64,000 bases of DNA from Thelonectria olida (Eukaryota; Ascomycota; Sordariomycetes; Hypocreales; Nectriaceae): assembly GCA_020736575.1 (NCBI GenBank), contig JAGPYM010000031.1, positions 1-64,000 of the forward strand, given 5' to 3'. The notes under the pieces were generated by a model. The model made no database searches, had not been told where the DNA came from, and saw nothing but the letters and a program-made list of their open reading frames with translations. The translations under genes and the position numbers were made by a program. How positions within the stretch are numbered: the stretch's first letter is position 1; every line of letters starts with the position of its first letter. This document shows, piece by piece, positions 11,224 to 23,614 of the stretch.

Positions 11224-11536
11224 GTTGATTACTTAAGGTGAATGAAAACGTTGAGAGAAGAGAAAAAAAAGAAAGGGAAAGACGAACGATGTGATGTGGC
11301 CGAGGCGTGGTGTAACCAAGCTAATAGACTGGCATCTCCCAATTGTAAACACCTCCAGCCAATAAGGCGAGATAAATAGTAACGAGCAAATCAATAGAAA
11401 AACAATAACAACACTAATAGTAACGTAACAATACCAATAGTAACGTAACAACATGTACCTATGCACCTAGTTTGGAATTCATTGTCTGTTCTACAGCCTG
11501 TAAATTCTAGCCATTATGCACACACTCACTCTTCAA

Positions 11537-12818
11537 TTACACGTCTTGTCTGGGATGGAGTGATCTCAAGTCTTCCAACTTCGCGGATGTCTCCAAGATG
11601 TTCTCCAGTAAAGTCTTGTAATCCCAACCCAAAGCAGTGGCTGCCATCAACGTCAAACTTGCTTGATCGTCGCGGCCGGGACGACCCGGCCCTGTCATAT
11701 TCTACAGGAAGAGTTGTCAGTATGCATTTCGGAGGGCACGTTGTAATTGACGATAGGACTTATTCATGCAGTACGAAGGCACTCACAGGCTTCATATTGA
11801 CGTCGAACAAGGCAAATCTTGATCCAGCCTTGAATCTCCGAACATCAATCCGTATTGGCGCCGTAACACCAAGCAAACGGGCCACATCCTCGCATTCCCT
11901 CGCAACTGCTTCGTAAGCTGGGTCTTCTGATTTGCTTACCACTTTCGAGTTGGCAGTGACGGCGACAGCCCCGTTGTAGGGCGCTATACCATTATCGTGG
12001 TTGAAGCGGCTGACGATGGGCAAAGACCAGTAACTTCGGTTCGCTGTCGGTGGCATAACCGTCACAGTTGCCTCTTCCCCAGCAAGAAACTCCTCAACGA
12101 TGATGGAGTTGAGGCCCTCCTGTTGCAAGGCTTCCACGTGCGCTCTAAGCTCGGTCGCGTTTGCGCAGACTTTGACCCCATGGCTTCCGCGTCCTCGGGA
12201 CGGCTTGACAACGACGGGAAAGGAAGACTGCTGCATATCGTTGATAATGTCCTCACCCGGTCGGAAGGGCCAAGCTTTTGGCATGGTGTACCGCTCACTT
12301 TGTCGGAGGAGATTGTTGACGTAGTCCTTGTCGTCGTACTTTTCCACCACGAGAGGCCCTTGGCCGACAACTCGGACGTCAGAGTGGGCGCCGATGCGAG
12401 AGGATGTTTGCAGTGGGTGAGAGGCAAATAGAATGGTGTTGGCCCAAAGATGCGTCGCGCCCTTGTCAATGGCGCTCATGATACCGTCTTCGCTATCTGG
12501 GAAAGCCCAGCCGTGATGCTCAGTCGGGTCGGGGTTTTCGGCTGGAGAAAGGACCTGGATGCCCTCGCACTTGCTCAAGTTGTAAGCTATGTCGGCGCCC
12601 GAATCCTGGTACCCGCCGGGCTTCATGGGCTTTCGGGTGCCATCAATGATGGGTGGCTTGATTGCCTGGTACAAGACGGCGACGCGTGGTGATTGCATCT
12701 GCGCTGATGTGGACAGTTGGCGGGTGGCTGTGACGGTACTAGGCCAAATGATGCGGAAAGGATTGCTCTGGAGCCGCGAAGCACTGTATTTGCAGAGGTA
12801 TCTTCCCAGACTGGCCAT
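11537..12818 (-). CDS. ATP-grasp enzyme, D-alanine-D-alanine ligase-like
   Basis: Two exons on the minus strand, 12818-11787 and 11701-11537 (GTGAGT donor, CTGTAG acceptor), give 398 residues. The sequence shows the ATP-grasp layout: an N-terminal preATP domain (VAVLYQAIKPP), the nucleotide-binding lid (FPVVVKPSRGRGSHGVKVC), a central part (IIVEEFLAGEEATVTVMPP) and the metal-binding end IRIDVRRF...FALFDVNMKPNMTGPGRP with the usual Asp and Asn. The first ~40 residues are basic, hydroxylated and precede a typical start, so mitochondrial targeting is possible. Fungi lack peptidoglycan; homologues probably ligate other carboxylate-amine pairs. The spliced C-terminus continues the family pattern, which supports the intron. 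Confidence 0.85.
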
Positions 12819-13102
12819 TTCGCTACAGTTTTTAGAGGGACTTGTGAGCCGCGTTGGCTGCTTTCATCTAGAGGCGTCGTCGGTTTAAGCCGGTCGCCAG
12901 TTGGTGATAATCGCCAACGGAACCACCCAGGGTGGACCTGGAAGCGGATGGCTCCGATGGAGTCGCGGAGCTATCCCGACATCATTTACATAGGCCTTGA
13001 TGAAATCTATGGTGCTGATCTCGAAAAGTGAAATGACGAGGCAAGGGCAAGACGTATGAGGATCGTCCTCTCTTTCAAAGTATAGACCTGGGCCCTCGCT
13101 AA

Positions 13103-15496
13103 TCACGAGCCATCAGGCATGTCTAAGGGCCCTTCCAAGTTTGTGGTGAGCCAGTTGAGATCGAACCAAGTGCTCAAGTCTCCCAGCTCGTTGAAGAAAT
13201 ATCCAGGCTCAAAGTCGGGGCCCGGCTCAAGTCCTTCATTTAATTCCAAAGTATCCGGTTCCAGCGATGTCTGACGTGCGTGCAGGCCATTCGATTGCGA
13301 CATGGACACCAATGAGTGACTAGCAACCAGCTCGCTCCCATTGTCGCGGCCAGGCTTCCAGGACGTCATCGTCAGATTTGCAAGCCGTTCGAACTTTACC
13401 ACGGCGTCTGCGGCGACGCTCCACGTCTTTGCAAGATAAACAAGGAGAGATGTGCACGCATCCGCGATGCTGGTGAAGCGTTCAAGGGTCGTTTCGTTTT
13501 TAATCTGAGGCTTCACCCAGAGACAGTAGAGGAATGTGATGCCGCTGACAAAGACCGTGTGCGCCGTAAGCCAGCTGTTTGAGAGCTTGGAGAAGCGGTG
13601 GAGTTCCGAGTTGAGGAGGATCGTCGCGACGGCGGAATCGTAACAAGACTTCCACGACTCAGTGCTTGGTCGCAAGATGGCTAGTGATGGGCGGTGTAAT
13701 AGCTGCAGGCAGTGATGGTATTTGAGCTCAAGGGTTCGGATCGCTCCGTCCAGCGTGTTGCGCCGAGATCTTCGTCCGAGATCAGTTCTCGAGTTCTCTA
13801 GAAGCATGTTGCACTGCGCATCGATCTCCCTCTTCCATGTGTCAAGATCTGACGGTCACGGGAAACGATGAGGGAGGTTGACAACCCGGTAGAGCATCAA
13901 CTTTATTTCCGCCGTGATTTGATCGAACCGGAACGAGTACTGTGGTACAACGTATGGAGAATCCGGAAACCGAGCGCGTTTATACGGGTGATCTGGAGAG
14001 GGATCTTGCGAGGCTTCGGCGTCTGTTGTCGGCGGCTGGCTGGATGGGCTGATGCCACCTGGAAACTCGACATCAATGGCCTCATCTCGAAGAGTCAGAG
14101 GGCGGCCAAGAACGACAGCCAACGTTCTCTCGAGTGAGTAAGCAGACCAGAATATTCCGCTCCGGATATTATGATCGATGACGAGTTGGTTGTTGGCATT
14201 CGGTGGAGCATACCATTTTCGCTGAAACCCCAAGTCCAAGCAACTCGCGATGATGTTTGACGTTAGAAACCACGTATTCGGCCCGTCTTCAAAGTAGAAA
14301 CTGCTCAAGGCAAGCAGTAACATGATTTGAAGGCCCTCAATGGTATCGTGCAATGCCAGCGTACCAATGCGCTGCATCGCCGTCGCGAGGTATCGCTCAG
14401 CGGAGAATTCAGCCGAAAGCCGGACTTCCAGTATTCGAGCACCAAGTGCAATGACTAGGAACATTTGGACGACGTGCGCCGGAGATAGAGTCGCTTCTGC
14501 CTCCACCAGCTTGGGCATGTGAAGAGCGCGGACGGCTGGCGCTGGTTTTGTGTACAACAGTTCAAGCCGCTCAGCAACTGCATCTTCGTCGAGAAAAGGG
14601 TAAAACGGTTGATACGTTTCAAAATATGCGTCGACAAAGTGTTGCAGATCAACGTCGGATGTCCAGTCTTGAGGGAAAGGCTGCGACTGCGCTGACGTGG
14701 TGGCGCTGGAGCTGGCTCCAGGAGATGGCCAGCTCGTGGCCAAGCCCTGAGATTGCGGAATGGCAGCAAAGATCAGACGAGCAAACGGGACGCCGGAAGA
14801 TGGGCCAACATGTTTGGAATCTTTGGAGTTGGCAAGAGAGAGCATTCCAACCTCGTGAGCTAGAGGCTAACTCGGGCCGATATGTGTTGAAGCACCTGGG
14901 CTGAGAGAGGCTGCATTGGCAGTTGGGGGCTGAGCCCGATAGTCAATGGCATGATCCTCGCTGGACACTGGTAGTGAGAGCTCGACTACCGGCTCAGAAA
15001 CCGGCTCAGCTCTCTCGGGGGCAATCGCCTTGCTGCTGTTACCAGATTGCACGTCAATGTTTTGAAAGGGTGCATGGTTGACAGAAGGTGCCTTTTCGAG
15101 TTCTTCAGGGGCTATGCGATTGAGAGACTCTTCCAGAGAGCGAAGACGCGCCTCAATGCGTGCGATATGGCTACAGAGGATTTGCGTCAATTCTGTTCCA
15201 AGCAACACCACTCCACGAACATACTTGATGGCGTCCTGAGGGTTGGGAAAGCTGTTCCGCACACACAGCTGACCGGCTCTGGCACAGTTGGTACACGGCG
15301 TCTCGTCATCGCATCGGATCTTCTGGCTCCGACAACGAACACATGCCGTGCCCTTTTTCCGCCGGGTCCTCGCGGATGCTGCGGGGCTCCCGAGTTGATC
15401 GGCCGGGTGTGTCCGTGTGCGTCGGGATTCCTGCCGGTGTCCATGGCTGTCTAGTCCTGGTTCCGATCCGATTGCGAAGGATCGCCGTCGCCACAC
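13103..15496 (-). pseudogene. Zn2Cys6 transcription factor split by one nonsense codon
   Basis: The minus strand encodes a zinc cluster CVRCRSQKIRCDDETPCTNC...C, a short coiled region, then the fungal-specific regulatory domain (ALGARILEVR; SAYSLERTLAVVLGRPLTLRD). A likely intron is 14895-14821. After VVNLPHRFP a TGA at 13856-13858 stops the frame, yet the same frame continues at once with PSDLDTWKREIDAQCNMLLE and runs another ~230 residues to 13103. This family usually has Trp at that point, so a TGG to TGA change is the simplest explanation. The following base context is not the known CUA readthrough signal. No in-frame ATG lies directly upstream of the cluster, so a first exon past 15496 is unresolved. 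The neighbour is the ATP-grasp gene on the same strand. Confidence 0.7.
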
Positions 15497-16757
15497 AAAG
15501 GAGAAAGAAACGGCTCGGGGAGAAAGCGAGAGTGGGATACTGGGATGAGATTCTGAGCATCAGTACTGCAGTTATCCCCTTCTCTGGCACCGGCTTTGGT
15601 CCGATAGTAGCGGGGATCATGTCGGGGTAAAGCCGATGGGTGAACCATTTACTCGAGATCAATGCCGCACTTCGAACACCATGCACCTTAACCGAAGCCT
15701 CAAGCAAACGCCACACGAACCGTCTCCCCATTCAGCAGCGAAGTTGGAATGGAAAAGAAAAGATTTGTATTTATAAGCCGTCTACTCAGTCCTCTAGAAT
15801 GGCCACATACACGGCCTCCACCCAGCGAGCCTGCGTAGATGCATCGGCACCGTACGATATCCCAACATTCTCCAGCGAACCCTGAACTGGCTCTTGGCGT
15901 GGAAGCGATTTCCTTCACTGACGTCAATGTCGACACCTTTTATACCCGTCATCTTGCCATGGCACAAGGAAAAGACGTCAGGTTGGGTACTTGTCTTCAC
16001 TCTTCAAGGTTAGCAACAGACAACCCGTGCGGAGAAGATAGTCCCTTCCTACTGGCGCATCTCTAACGGGTGCCTCCCGTCTTGACCACGAATCTCTTCC
16101 TTCACATTGTGTCTCGTGCCGTGAACTGAGATGGGGTACAACTGAATACAAAGCATGACCAACTCTTGTCCCAATCCAGCAGCTTCCTTCAAGCAGTATG
16201 GGTAGTAACCATAATCCCTGCTGGGCGTACTCGATAGCTTGAGAAGCACGGGAATGTCCGCTGAGGGTCGGCCCGTTATAACCTGAGACTGGTGCGCAAG
16301 AGGCGTCGGTGATCCTTGCAACTCCGCAATTGTCCGTTCGAGAAATCAATAGCTCGGTTTTCAGCTTTCAGCTGCCTCATCGGCGTGACTACCAGTACGT
16401 AGGTATGTAGGAGCTAGATCTGTTCCAAATGAACTATTGATTGAGACGATTGATTCAGCTACTGTCGGATAGACAGAGGATTAAACAACTGCTAGAATAA
16501 GCAGGCACACCTAAACTTTTGGTCTAGCGGGCAATCCGACAGCTACATACGTGAATCGTTTCGATTTGGATCATGATTAAGCTACCTGCGTCGATAGATT
16601 CAATCTGCGTATAAATTCGTGTCAAGTCTCTTTCCGGTCCCCCCAGTCTGAGCAGACACGCAAGTCATCAACCTTGATACTTTCCACACTATCGACAGCT
16701 CATCTCGAATGTTCCCTCACCATTCACGTTACTCCCTATTTTCTACGCTCCAACACC
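15497..16757. other. Intergenic, promoter region
   Basis: About 1.26 kb containing the missing 5' end of the minus-strand regulator and the promoter of the gene at 16758. Frames on both strands are short and overlap. Confidence 0.5.
16610..16616 (+). promoter_or_regulatory. TATA box for the gene at 16758
   Basis: TATAAAT lies 142 bp before the ATG at 16758, followed by a pyrimidine-rich stretch (CTCTTTCCGGTCCCCCCAG) where transcription could start. Confidence 0.45.
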
Positions 16758-17504
16758 ATGCAGAGCCTATTCAACTACAAAACGTTCGCTGCCATCCCCA
16801 AGAAGCAGGCTGGAGACTATCAGGACTACTACGAATGGCTCACGTTCATCGTCTGGGAGAATTGGGCATCTGGCGTCAATGCCAACGTCAAACGCAGACA
16901 CGAATTCGAGGGAGCTGTTGTTGAATGGACCAGATATCTCGGAATGCTACGCTACTACAGCTTCAATGACGCTTTCTATGGCAAGATCAAAGATAGCGAA
17001 CACCTCGATGAGATGCTTGCCCAGACCCGTTTCTGCCAGCTGGATGGCTCATGGGCGAAAAAGCCTAGCGACATGGATGGAGTACTCTTTCAAAAGATTG
17101 ACCTAGAGAACGTCGGGTGGAAGGACCTGACACCCCTCGAACGGCAGGTGATCAAGTATTCAACCTTGCGAATCTGCTTGATCCATTACAAAAGGGCAGG
17201 CTTCGGCACCAGGGACACCAAAGAGCCCAAGGACACTAGCATGCCCACCATGCCAGAGCTGACGACTGCGACTTGGGGTCCCCAAGGTGGACGGGCTGCA
17301 CTATTTCTGAAAGAACTTCACACGCTTGTCAACGCGTACGACGATGCGCGGACCAAAAAGCCATCAAGTTTCGCACAGAAAAAGAATGTCGCGCCGCAAA
17401 AGACAACCGAGGACCAAGAGGATCCAGCGGATGAAATACCGATCAGTACCGTTCCTGGAGAACAGCCACTTAAGGGCCAGTGGCCTGGACAGAAATGGCT
17501 TTAG
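16758..17504 (+). CDS. Hypothetical fungal protein, 248 residues
   Basis: A single-exon gene. The frame is open further upstream, but the first ATG in good context (ACACCATGC) is at 16758. The protein is soluble, without signal peptide or membrane segment. It is rich in Trp and Tyr near the start (DYYEWLTFIVWENWASGV) and ends in a charged, Lys/Gln/Glu-rich tail (QKKNVAPQKTTEDQEDPADE) closing with WPGQKWL. I do not recognise the family. Codon use looks like that of neighbouring genes, and the TATA box and a continuous frame argue that it is real. Confidence 0.6.
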   Translation: MQSLFNYKTFAAIPKKQAGDYQDYYEWLTFIVWENWASGVNANVKRRHEFEGAVVEWTRYLGMLRYYSFNDAFYGKIKDSEHLDEMLAQTRFCQLDGSWAKKPSDMDGVLFQKIDLENVGWKDLTPLERQVIKYSTLRICLIHYKRAGFGTRDTKEPKDTSMPTMPELTTATWGPQGGRAALFLKELHTLVNAYDDARTKKPSSFAQKKNVAPQKTTEDQEDPADEIPISTVPGEQPLKGQWPGQKWL

Positions 17505-17888
17505 TTGCACCCACACGCTTTGGGGAAATGGATGCCTCTTCAGTGCATCGAGCTAATTGGTGACGTGGCGAGAAGGCTCCTAGAAGGCAACAGATTCTTG
17601 TCTTGTATTTAAGTCGTCTTGAATAAACTTATTCAACCTCATCTCACCGCATTGCCCCATTTGATTCCACGTCATCTTTACGGACGGACGGAAGATGCGG
17701 AAGAGTCACAAGCAGCGATCGCAAAATGGCTGGTCTAACCAGAGTAGGAAACAAAATTCGCCAAGAAGTGACTTCATATGCAGGTTGAATTCGACATTGA
17801 AGCGAATGGCAAGAGTAATAGATATAAAGTCCTGATATCTTCTACACCTTGCACACGCCAACAATCACAATACTTCACAATTCTCATC
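17505..17888. other. Intergenic
   Basis: 384 bp between two plus-strand genes, presumably terminator of the first and promoter of the isochorismatase gene. No clear TATA box is seen. Confidence 0.4.
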
Positions 17889-18526
17889 ATGTCTGCTGCC
17901 CTTTCGTTCCGTCAGCTCGTCGGCGTCCCCCCGTCTACCGCTTCCGTCAAGGACAGCACGTTGATCATCATCGACGCCCAAAATGAATACGCAGAAGGCC
18001 AGCTTCAAGTCCGCGACGTCGAGACATCGCGAAAAGTAATTGCCGCCCTCCTGGAAAAGTATCGCAGCGCAAACGGGCAGGTAGTTCACGTTGTTCACGA
18101 CACTCCCCCCGGCGCACCAGTCTTCACTCCAGGAACCAAGCTGGCCGAGGAGTTCGAGGAGCTCACCCCCCGCGATGGTGAAAAGGTTGTCCACAAGAAC
18201 TACCCGAGCTCGTTTGCCGACACAGATCTTCAGCAGCATCTGGAATCCATTGGGTTGAAGAAGATTGTGCTAGTTGGTTACATGGTAAGTTGGATTGAAG
18301 CGAGTGCTCTCTGAATTACCTATGCGCTAATACTCCGCAGGCCCACGTTTGTGTCTCGACTACGGCTCGTGAGGGTGCGCGACATGGATACGATGTCCTT
18401 GTGGCAGAAGACGCCATTGGCGACCGAGATATCCCCGGCCTGAGTGCTCAGAAGTCCGTGGAGGCCGTGTTGGCTGAGCTTGGGGATGCTTTCGCGACGA
18501 TTGTTAAGACTCAAGACATTAACTAG
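17889..18526 (+). CDS. Isochorismatase-family cysteine hydrolase
   Basis: Two exons, 17889-18284 and 18341-18526 (GTAAGT...CCGCAG, phase 0), give 193 residues, a normal length for the family. The triad is visible: Asp in [10 protein letters not shown], Lys in [10 protein letters not shown] and Cys in [13 protein letters not shown]. This fold hydrolyses isochorismate, nicotinamide or related amides; the substrate cannot be told from sequence. The protein is cytosolic, with no signal peptide. It is convergent with the Zn2Cys6 regulator at 18628-20307, only about 100 bp away, so the two 3' ends nearly touch. The frame after splicing is unambiguous. Confidence 0.9.
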
Positions 18527-18627
18527 GGTTGATTGTGTTAGACAGAAATGAGTAAATTCCATCTGACTCAAGAATATCGCATACATTTGGTGTCTGGTCA
18601 TGTCATGTCTCGAGACAACCAAACCCT

Positions 18628-20307
18628 TCACGCATTTACCAGCTTCAGCTGATCGAGGAAATGGTACCCCTTCCCACTAATCTTATCGAGCACTCTCTGA
18701 TGCTTGTTGAGCGTCTCAGCGCCGCCGCTTTCCTTGTGTCTCAGCAAGGTCTCATACGCAGTTTTGACTGGGAGAACAGTCGAGGCTACCCCAAACAGCT
18801 TGAACTCATCCTGAATCAAGAATTCGACCCCTAACAGAAGCCATCCGCAAATTTCAACAACTTCTTCAATCATGAGGATTCTCTCGAGGCTCTGGCCGTT
18901 GACGTCTACAATCGCCGTCTCTAGGTCGGGGAAATCTAACTTCAACTGTCTGATGTTCTCGACGCACATGACCCAAAATGCCCAAAAGTGAGTAAAGGCA
19001 TTTGCGGTCGTGATATCTGGGAACCATAGTCCGATGGCGGCCTCATGCGAAGATAGTGGAACCCATTGGTAGCCATGAGAGACGGCATCTGAGGACTGGG
19101 ACCATTGGCTCAAGAGTGTGAGTATTTTGACAAGCTCTACGAGGGCGTCCCGAGCCACGTCGACTGATGCAGACGATGAAGTGCTGTTGGCATAATCAAT
19201 CTTTCCGAGTATCGATGGCAGTGCTGTGGCCTTGGTCATCATGGCCTGGAGCGAATTCATCGGTATTTGACTAAAGGGTGCGGCGTTCCACTGGTCCTGG
19301 GCAACAAAGTTGGGTCGTCGACTAATCAAAGATTGGACAATCTGAACGAATGTGTTAGATCAGACGGAGGAATGTTTTATCTCAGATCTTACAAGAACCG
19401 GCCTGAAACCAGCAAAAAGCTTATGGGAGTCTCCAGAAGCATAGCGTTCTGGGCTGCTGAGCCCCATGAGGCCCTGAATGCCCTTGACGTGGACCTCGAC
19501 ACCTTCGTTACAGGTCGGCAATATCAACTACAAAGGTTGATCAGATTTACATAATAGCAGGTGAAAGAATGGGAGTACCTCGGATAAGAACAGACACATT
19601 GCAGCCGCGATAAAGACATTCGAAAAACCCTTTTGGTCCTGAAGCCCATTCCGGAGGGATTGAAGACCAAGCCCATACGCTCTCAGGGCATCGCATACCG
19701 GTGCCCGACCCTCACAGCCCTGAGCAAGGATGGATGTAGCAAATGCCTTGATTGCCGATGAGAGAACGTGCTCGTGCTCTCCTTTGCTGGCGAGCTCGGG
19801 GAGAGCCTCTATCCAGGCTCCGCATATCCGGGGCGGCGACAGAGCGGACACGGCCGAGGTGCTGGAGTATCCAACAGGGGTAAAATTTTGGACAAGAAGG
19901 GATATCATGTCAAGCAATGGCCAACTCAAGGACCGGGCCATTGTGGTTTGACGTATTGCTTGTTCCGGTTCAATAGTAGCTTGGCCATGTTGCCTGAGCA
20001 CCTGAACATCCTTCTCAGCAGGCGGGTTTATGGGGTTTTTGGAGACATTCTTGGGCTTGTTCCGACGATGAGATGTTTTCTTGAAGCTCGAAGTGCCTTC
20101 TGGAGGTCTGAAAATGAACTCATGTTGATATCCCGCACACTTGTATCCTCGAACCAAGCACTGCGAACAAGCAGGAACTTTTCCGTCGCACTAAGAGAAT
20201 CATTAGATATTTAAGTGCGGCAAGGCTAATTCGAATGAATTCTTAGAACTTACACCCAGTTTTCTCGCTCTGCACGTATGGCATACCTTTCTTGCCCTGA
20301 CTTTCAT
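18628..20307 (-). CDS. Zn2Cys6 transcription factor, 504 residues
   Basis: Four exons on the minus strand (20307-20254, 20190-19579, 19527-19393, 19341-18628), all joining in phase 0. The first intron splits the zinc cluster: CHTCRARKLG | CDGKVPACSQCLVRGYKC, with the expected six Cys. A Lys-rich linker follows, then the fungal-specific domain with SWPLLDMISLLVQNF and the conserved GIQGLMGLSSPERYASGDSH and HKLFAGFRPVL region, then ISRRPNF. Total length is typical of this small-regulator class. It sits tail-to-tail with an isochorismatase-family gene. The target genes cannot be inferred. Confidence 0.85.
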
Positions 20308-20911
20308 AGAGGCTATGGCGTATGGACGTAGTTAGGAGTGAGGCTAGGAGTGATAATGCCAGACTTTACCTGTCAGTGGAACAAGAGTCAAATTGGGCCG
20401 AATCCCAGTCGCGATTGAACAATATGCTTCTGAGTTCTGATTAACAAGCTGTCTTGAGGGCGCCTTTCGTCCGCCAACATGAGGTTTGATTGAGTAATCA
20501 ATTTGTCAGATTGAAATGCCTTCGAGTCCAGCGAGTCAACATAAATCTACGATGACCTAAGCAGAGCATAACCGCTAGACCAAAAACAGCAACATTATCC
20601 GCCAAGACTTTGCCGCCGTTGAATGAATCAAGCCCAACATTGTTCTGCGCATGCCTCAAGTATCATTCCGACAAGAGGAGTACCTAGCTATGTGTTCGAG
20701 GAGACATCTCATCTTTTAATCCTGACACATGACCCCTGATTACATAATGTTTCATCCCTCGCTCGCCAAATCGGGATAGCAACGCAAAGGGGTGCAGAAT
20801 GAGGGGCTGTGCGGTAGATCCGTACTTCCACAACAGGCCACTACGTAACCACCGTCCATCGGCATCAACAGACCACCGAAGCTCAGTCAGTCAACATCGA
20901 CAGCGCGCGTT
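20308..20911. other. Divergent promoter region
   Basis: About 600 bp between the minus-strand regulator and the plus-strand kinase, so it probably holds both promoters. No repeated site stands out. Confidence 0.5.
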
Positions 20912-22924
20912 ATGGCTTCGTCCTGGAAGAAAAGTGAGTAAGATGCACGCTTCCCAGACCCGTTCCCTCACCCGGTCACTGCATTAGTGCGCGGTGGGAC
21001 GGACATCTCCAGCTCCGCTGCCTTAGCTCCTCTGCAGCAGATACGGGGTTACTCTTCTTGGCGTCGTCTCTGGACCCGACCAGCACTAACATTGATCTCT
21101 CTTCAGAGCTCAAAGAGACGACCCATTTGTCCTCCTTGCCAGGCTTTTCCAGATCCTCGCCCTCCTCCTCGCCCACGGACAAGAACAATGCGCCCGTGGC
21201 CTCTCACCTTGGCGAATCCGGGGCCAACTCGGGCTTCAGTGGTATGTCTGCTTCAACAACTCGATACCTAGCTAACTGGAGGCAGTCACCACAGAAGCTC
21301 TCAACCAAGCTCCCGTTAGAAATGTGAAACCCGGCATCCTCGTCATCACTCTTTACGAAGCTCGCGGCCTGTCGCTTCCCGAACAATATCGCCATGCTTT
21401 TTCAATCCAATCTGCTGATTCGAACCGACCGTTGAGGGGGATCTCGACCAACCATGGCCGAGTGTCGGGGAAATACATGCCATATGCCCTCGTCGACTTT
21501 GAAAAGGTCCAAATCTTTGTCAACTCCATCGAAGGAAACCCCGAAAACGCCTTCTGGGCTGGCTCCAATACACAATACAAGTTCGACGTCTCGAGGGTCT
21601 CGGAGCTGACTGTTCACCTGTTCATTCGAAATCCGAACGCCGCACCAGGCTCAGGGCGAACCCAAGATCTCCTACTGGGTGCGATTCGCCTTCATCCATC
21701 CTTTGACGGCGGCCAGACTCCAGGATTCAGCGGCGTTGGCTGGTTCGACATCCAACACGGAACGGGCAAGCTTCAACTCGGCGTCCACTACAAGGAAAAC
21801 GAGCAAAAGAAGCTCACCATCGATGACTTTGAACTGCTGAAAGTCGTCGGCAAAGGCAGTTTCGGAAAGGTTATGCAGGTGCGCAAGAAGGATACCAATC
21901 GCGTCTACGCCATCAAAACGGTTCGGAAGACGAAAATCATCTCCCGCTCCGAGGTGACGCACACCATGGCCGAGCGATCTGTCCTTGCCCAAATCAACAA
22001 TCCGTTTATTGCGCCTCTCAAGTTCAGCTTCCAGTCCCCCGAAAAGCTATACTTTGTTTTGGCCTTTGTGAACGGGGGAGAACTGTTCCATCATCTTACG
22101 CTCGAACGGCGATTCGACGTCAATCGTGCTCGCTTCTATGCCGCTGAACTTCTCTGCGTCCTCGAGTGTCTACATGGCTTCAACGTCATTTATCGAGACT
22201 TGAAGCCCGAAAACATTCTTCTAGACTACCAGGGGCATATTGCACTTTGCGACTTTGGCCTTTGCAAGCTCGAGATGAAGGACGAAGATCACACTCGGAC
22301 CTTCTGTGGTACCCCAGAATATCTCGCCCCAGAGGTCCTGCTCGGGGAGGGCTATAACAAGACTGTCGACTGGTGGACCCTTGGCGTGTTGTTGTATGAG
22401 ATGCTAACAGGACTCCCGCCTTTCTACGATGAGGTGGTCAACGAAATGTATCGGAAGATTCTGGTGCAGCCTCTGGGCTTCCCAGGCAACAACGTGGTCC
22501 CTCCGGCAGCCAAGGATCTCCTGACAAAGCTTCTTGATCGCGACCCCAAGCAACGTCTCGGAGCCAACGGCGTGGCAGAAATCAAGTCCCATCCTTTCTT
22601 CCATGGCATCGACTGGCGAAAGCTCCTAGAACGAAAGTACGATCCATCTTTCAAGCCACAAGTGGTATGTCTCATCGCCAAGGTTACAAGCCACAAATCA
22701 ATTATTAACACCTATAGGCCGATGCTCTTGACGTAAGAAATTTCGAACCCATTTTCACTGAAGAAGCCCCGCTGGACTCATATGTCGACGGGCCAATGCT
22801 ATCTCAAACCGCGCAGGAGCAGTTTGCGGGTTTCAGCTACAACAGACCTGTGGCTGGATTGAATGATGCTGGCGGCAGCATCAAGGACCCGAACTTTATG
22901 GATACGTCGGAGGATCGGAGATAA
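20912..22924 (+). CDS. AGC-family protein kinase, YPK1-type
   Basis: Four exons (20912-20933, 21038-21241, 21286-22664, 22718-22924) give 603 residues. The N-terminal third is Ser/Pro-rich and then C2-like (KPGILVITLYEARGLSLPEQ). The kinase domain starts near residue 256: glycine loop GKGSFGKV, VAIK-type lysine (YAIKTVRK), YRDLKPENILL, DFGLC, activation loop TFCGTPEYLAPE. The AGC tail carries a turn motif (DGPMLSQT) and a hydrophobic motif FAGFSYNRP with its target Ser. This layout fits YPK1/Gad8 kinases, which act below TORC2 and PDK1 in membrane and sphingolipid stress signalling. SCH9-type is the alternative. The first two exon edges are the least certain; the last intron restores a textbook tail. 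Confidence 0.85.
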
Positions 22925-23614
22925 AGCAGTTTGTGAGGATCAGCTTCTGAGAAGAGCGGATACTTGTGGTATTTGCACGAGACATAGTTTAAGGTCTCTT
23001 CGAGTATCTGTGTGGAAGACTGGGACGAATTGGTGCGAGGGCTGAACGAGTATGTAGGCCGTCAACGGAGTTATGGATGTTTGATTGAAATTGAGTCAAC
23101 ACAAGTCTGAGCCTGCGCTTTTGTATCATTCATGTTACTGCCCGTTTTCGTGAGAGACCATTGTAGTGATGCGAAGTGCTAGTGTCTTGATGAAACAAAG
23201 ACACATTAAATCACTTCAACTAGGTGACAATAGCAGTCGCATTGCCACTAACTTGCCCAGTCGGTGCTTTGCGACACACTAGAATCAGTTTCACTAGCGT
23301 AGCTAGTAGATCCTAGAACCAGGCTACCTGCGAAATTCGACGATCAAGGCTTCGAAGTTTTATCTGTTTCGCGGTGATGACCATTGTTGCACAAAACCCG
23401 AGGTGTGTCTATTCTATGTGGGGTGAATGTAGCCAATTGAGACGATCCTCTTGTTATAGAACTGCTCTTCGCTTGCCTAAACTCCAGCATGTCAGCAAAC
23501 ACACTATCAAGTTCATAGATAGGTAATCACCAACTTCAACCTCTCCCAGAGCATACGTGGGCCAATATCACAAGCATTCATCAACGAAGCTTTCATTCAA
23601 AACCAACGACCGAC
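22925..23614. other. Intergenic
   Basis: About 690 bp holding the 3' end of the kinase gene and the promoter of the next one. No conserved element is visible. Confidence 0.4.

Noticed and set aside
13847..13866. A tiny intron spanning the TGA in the regulator
   Set aside because: Any GT-AG pair that removes the stop here would be far below the minimum intron size and would delete conserved residues.
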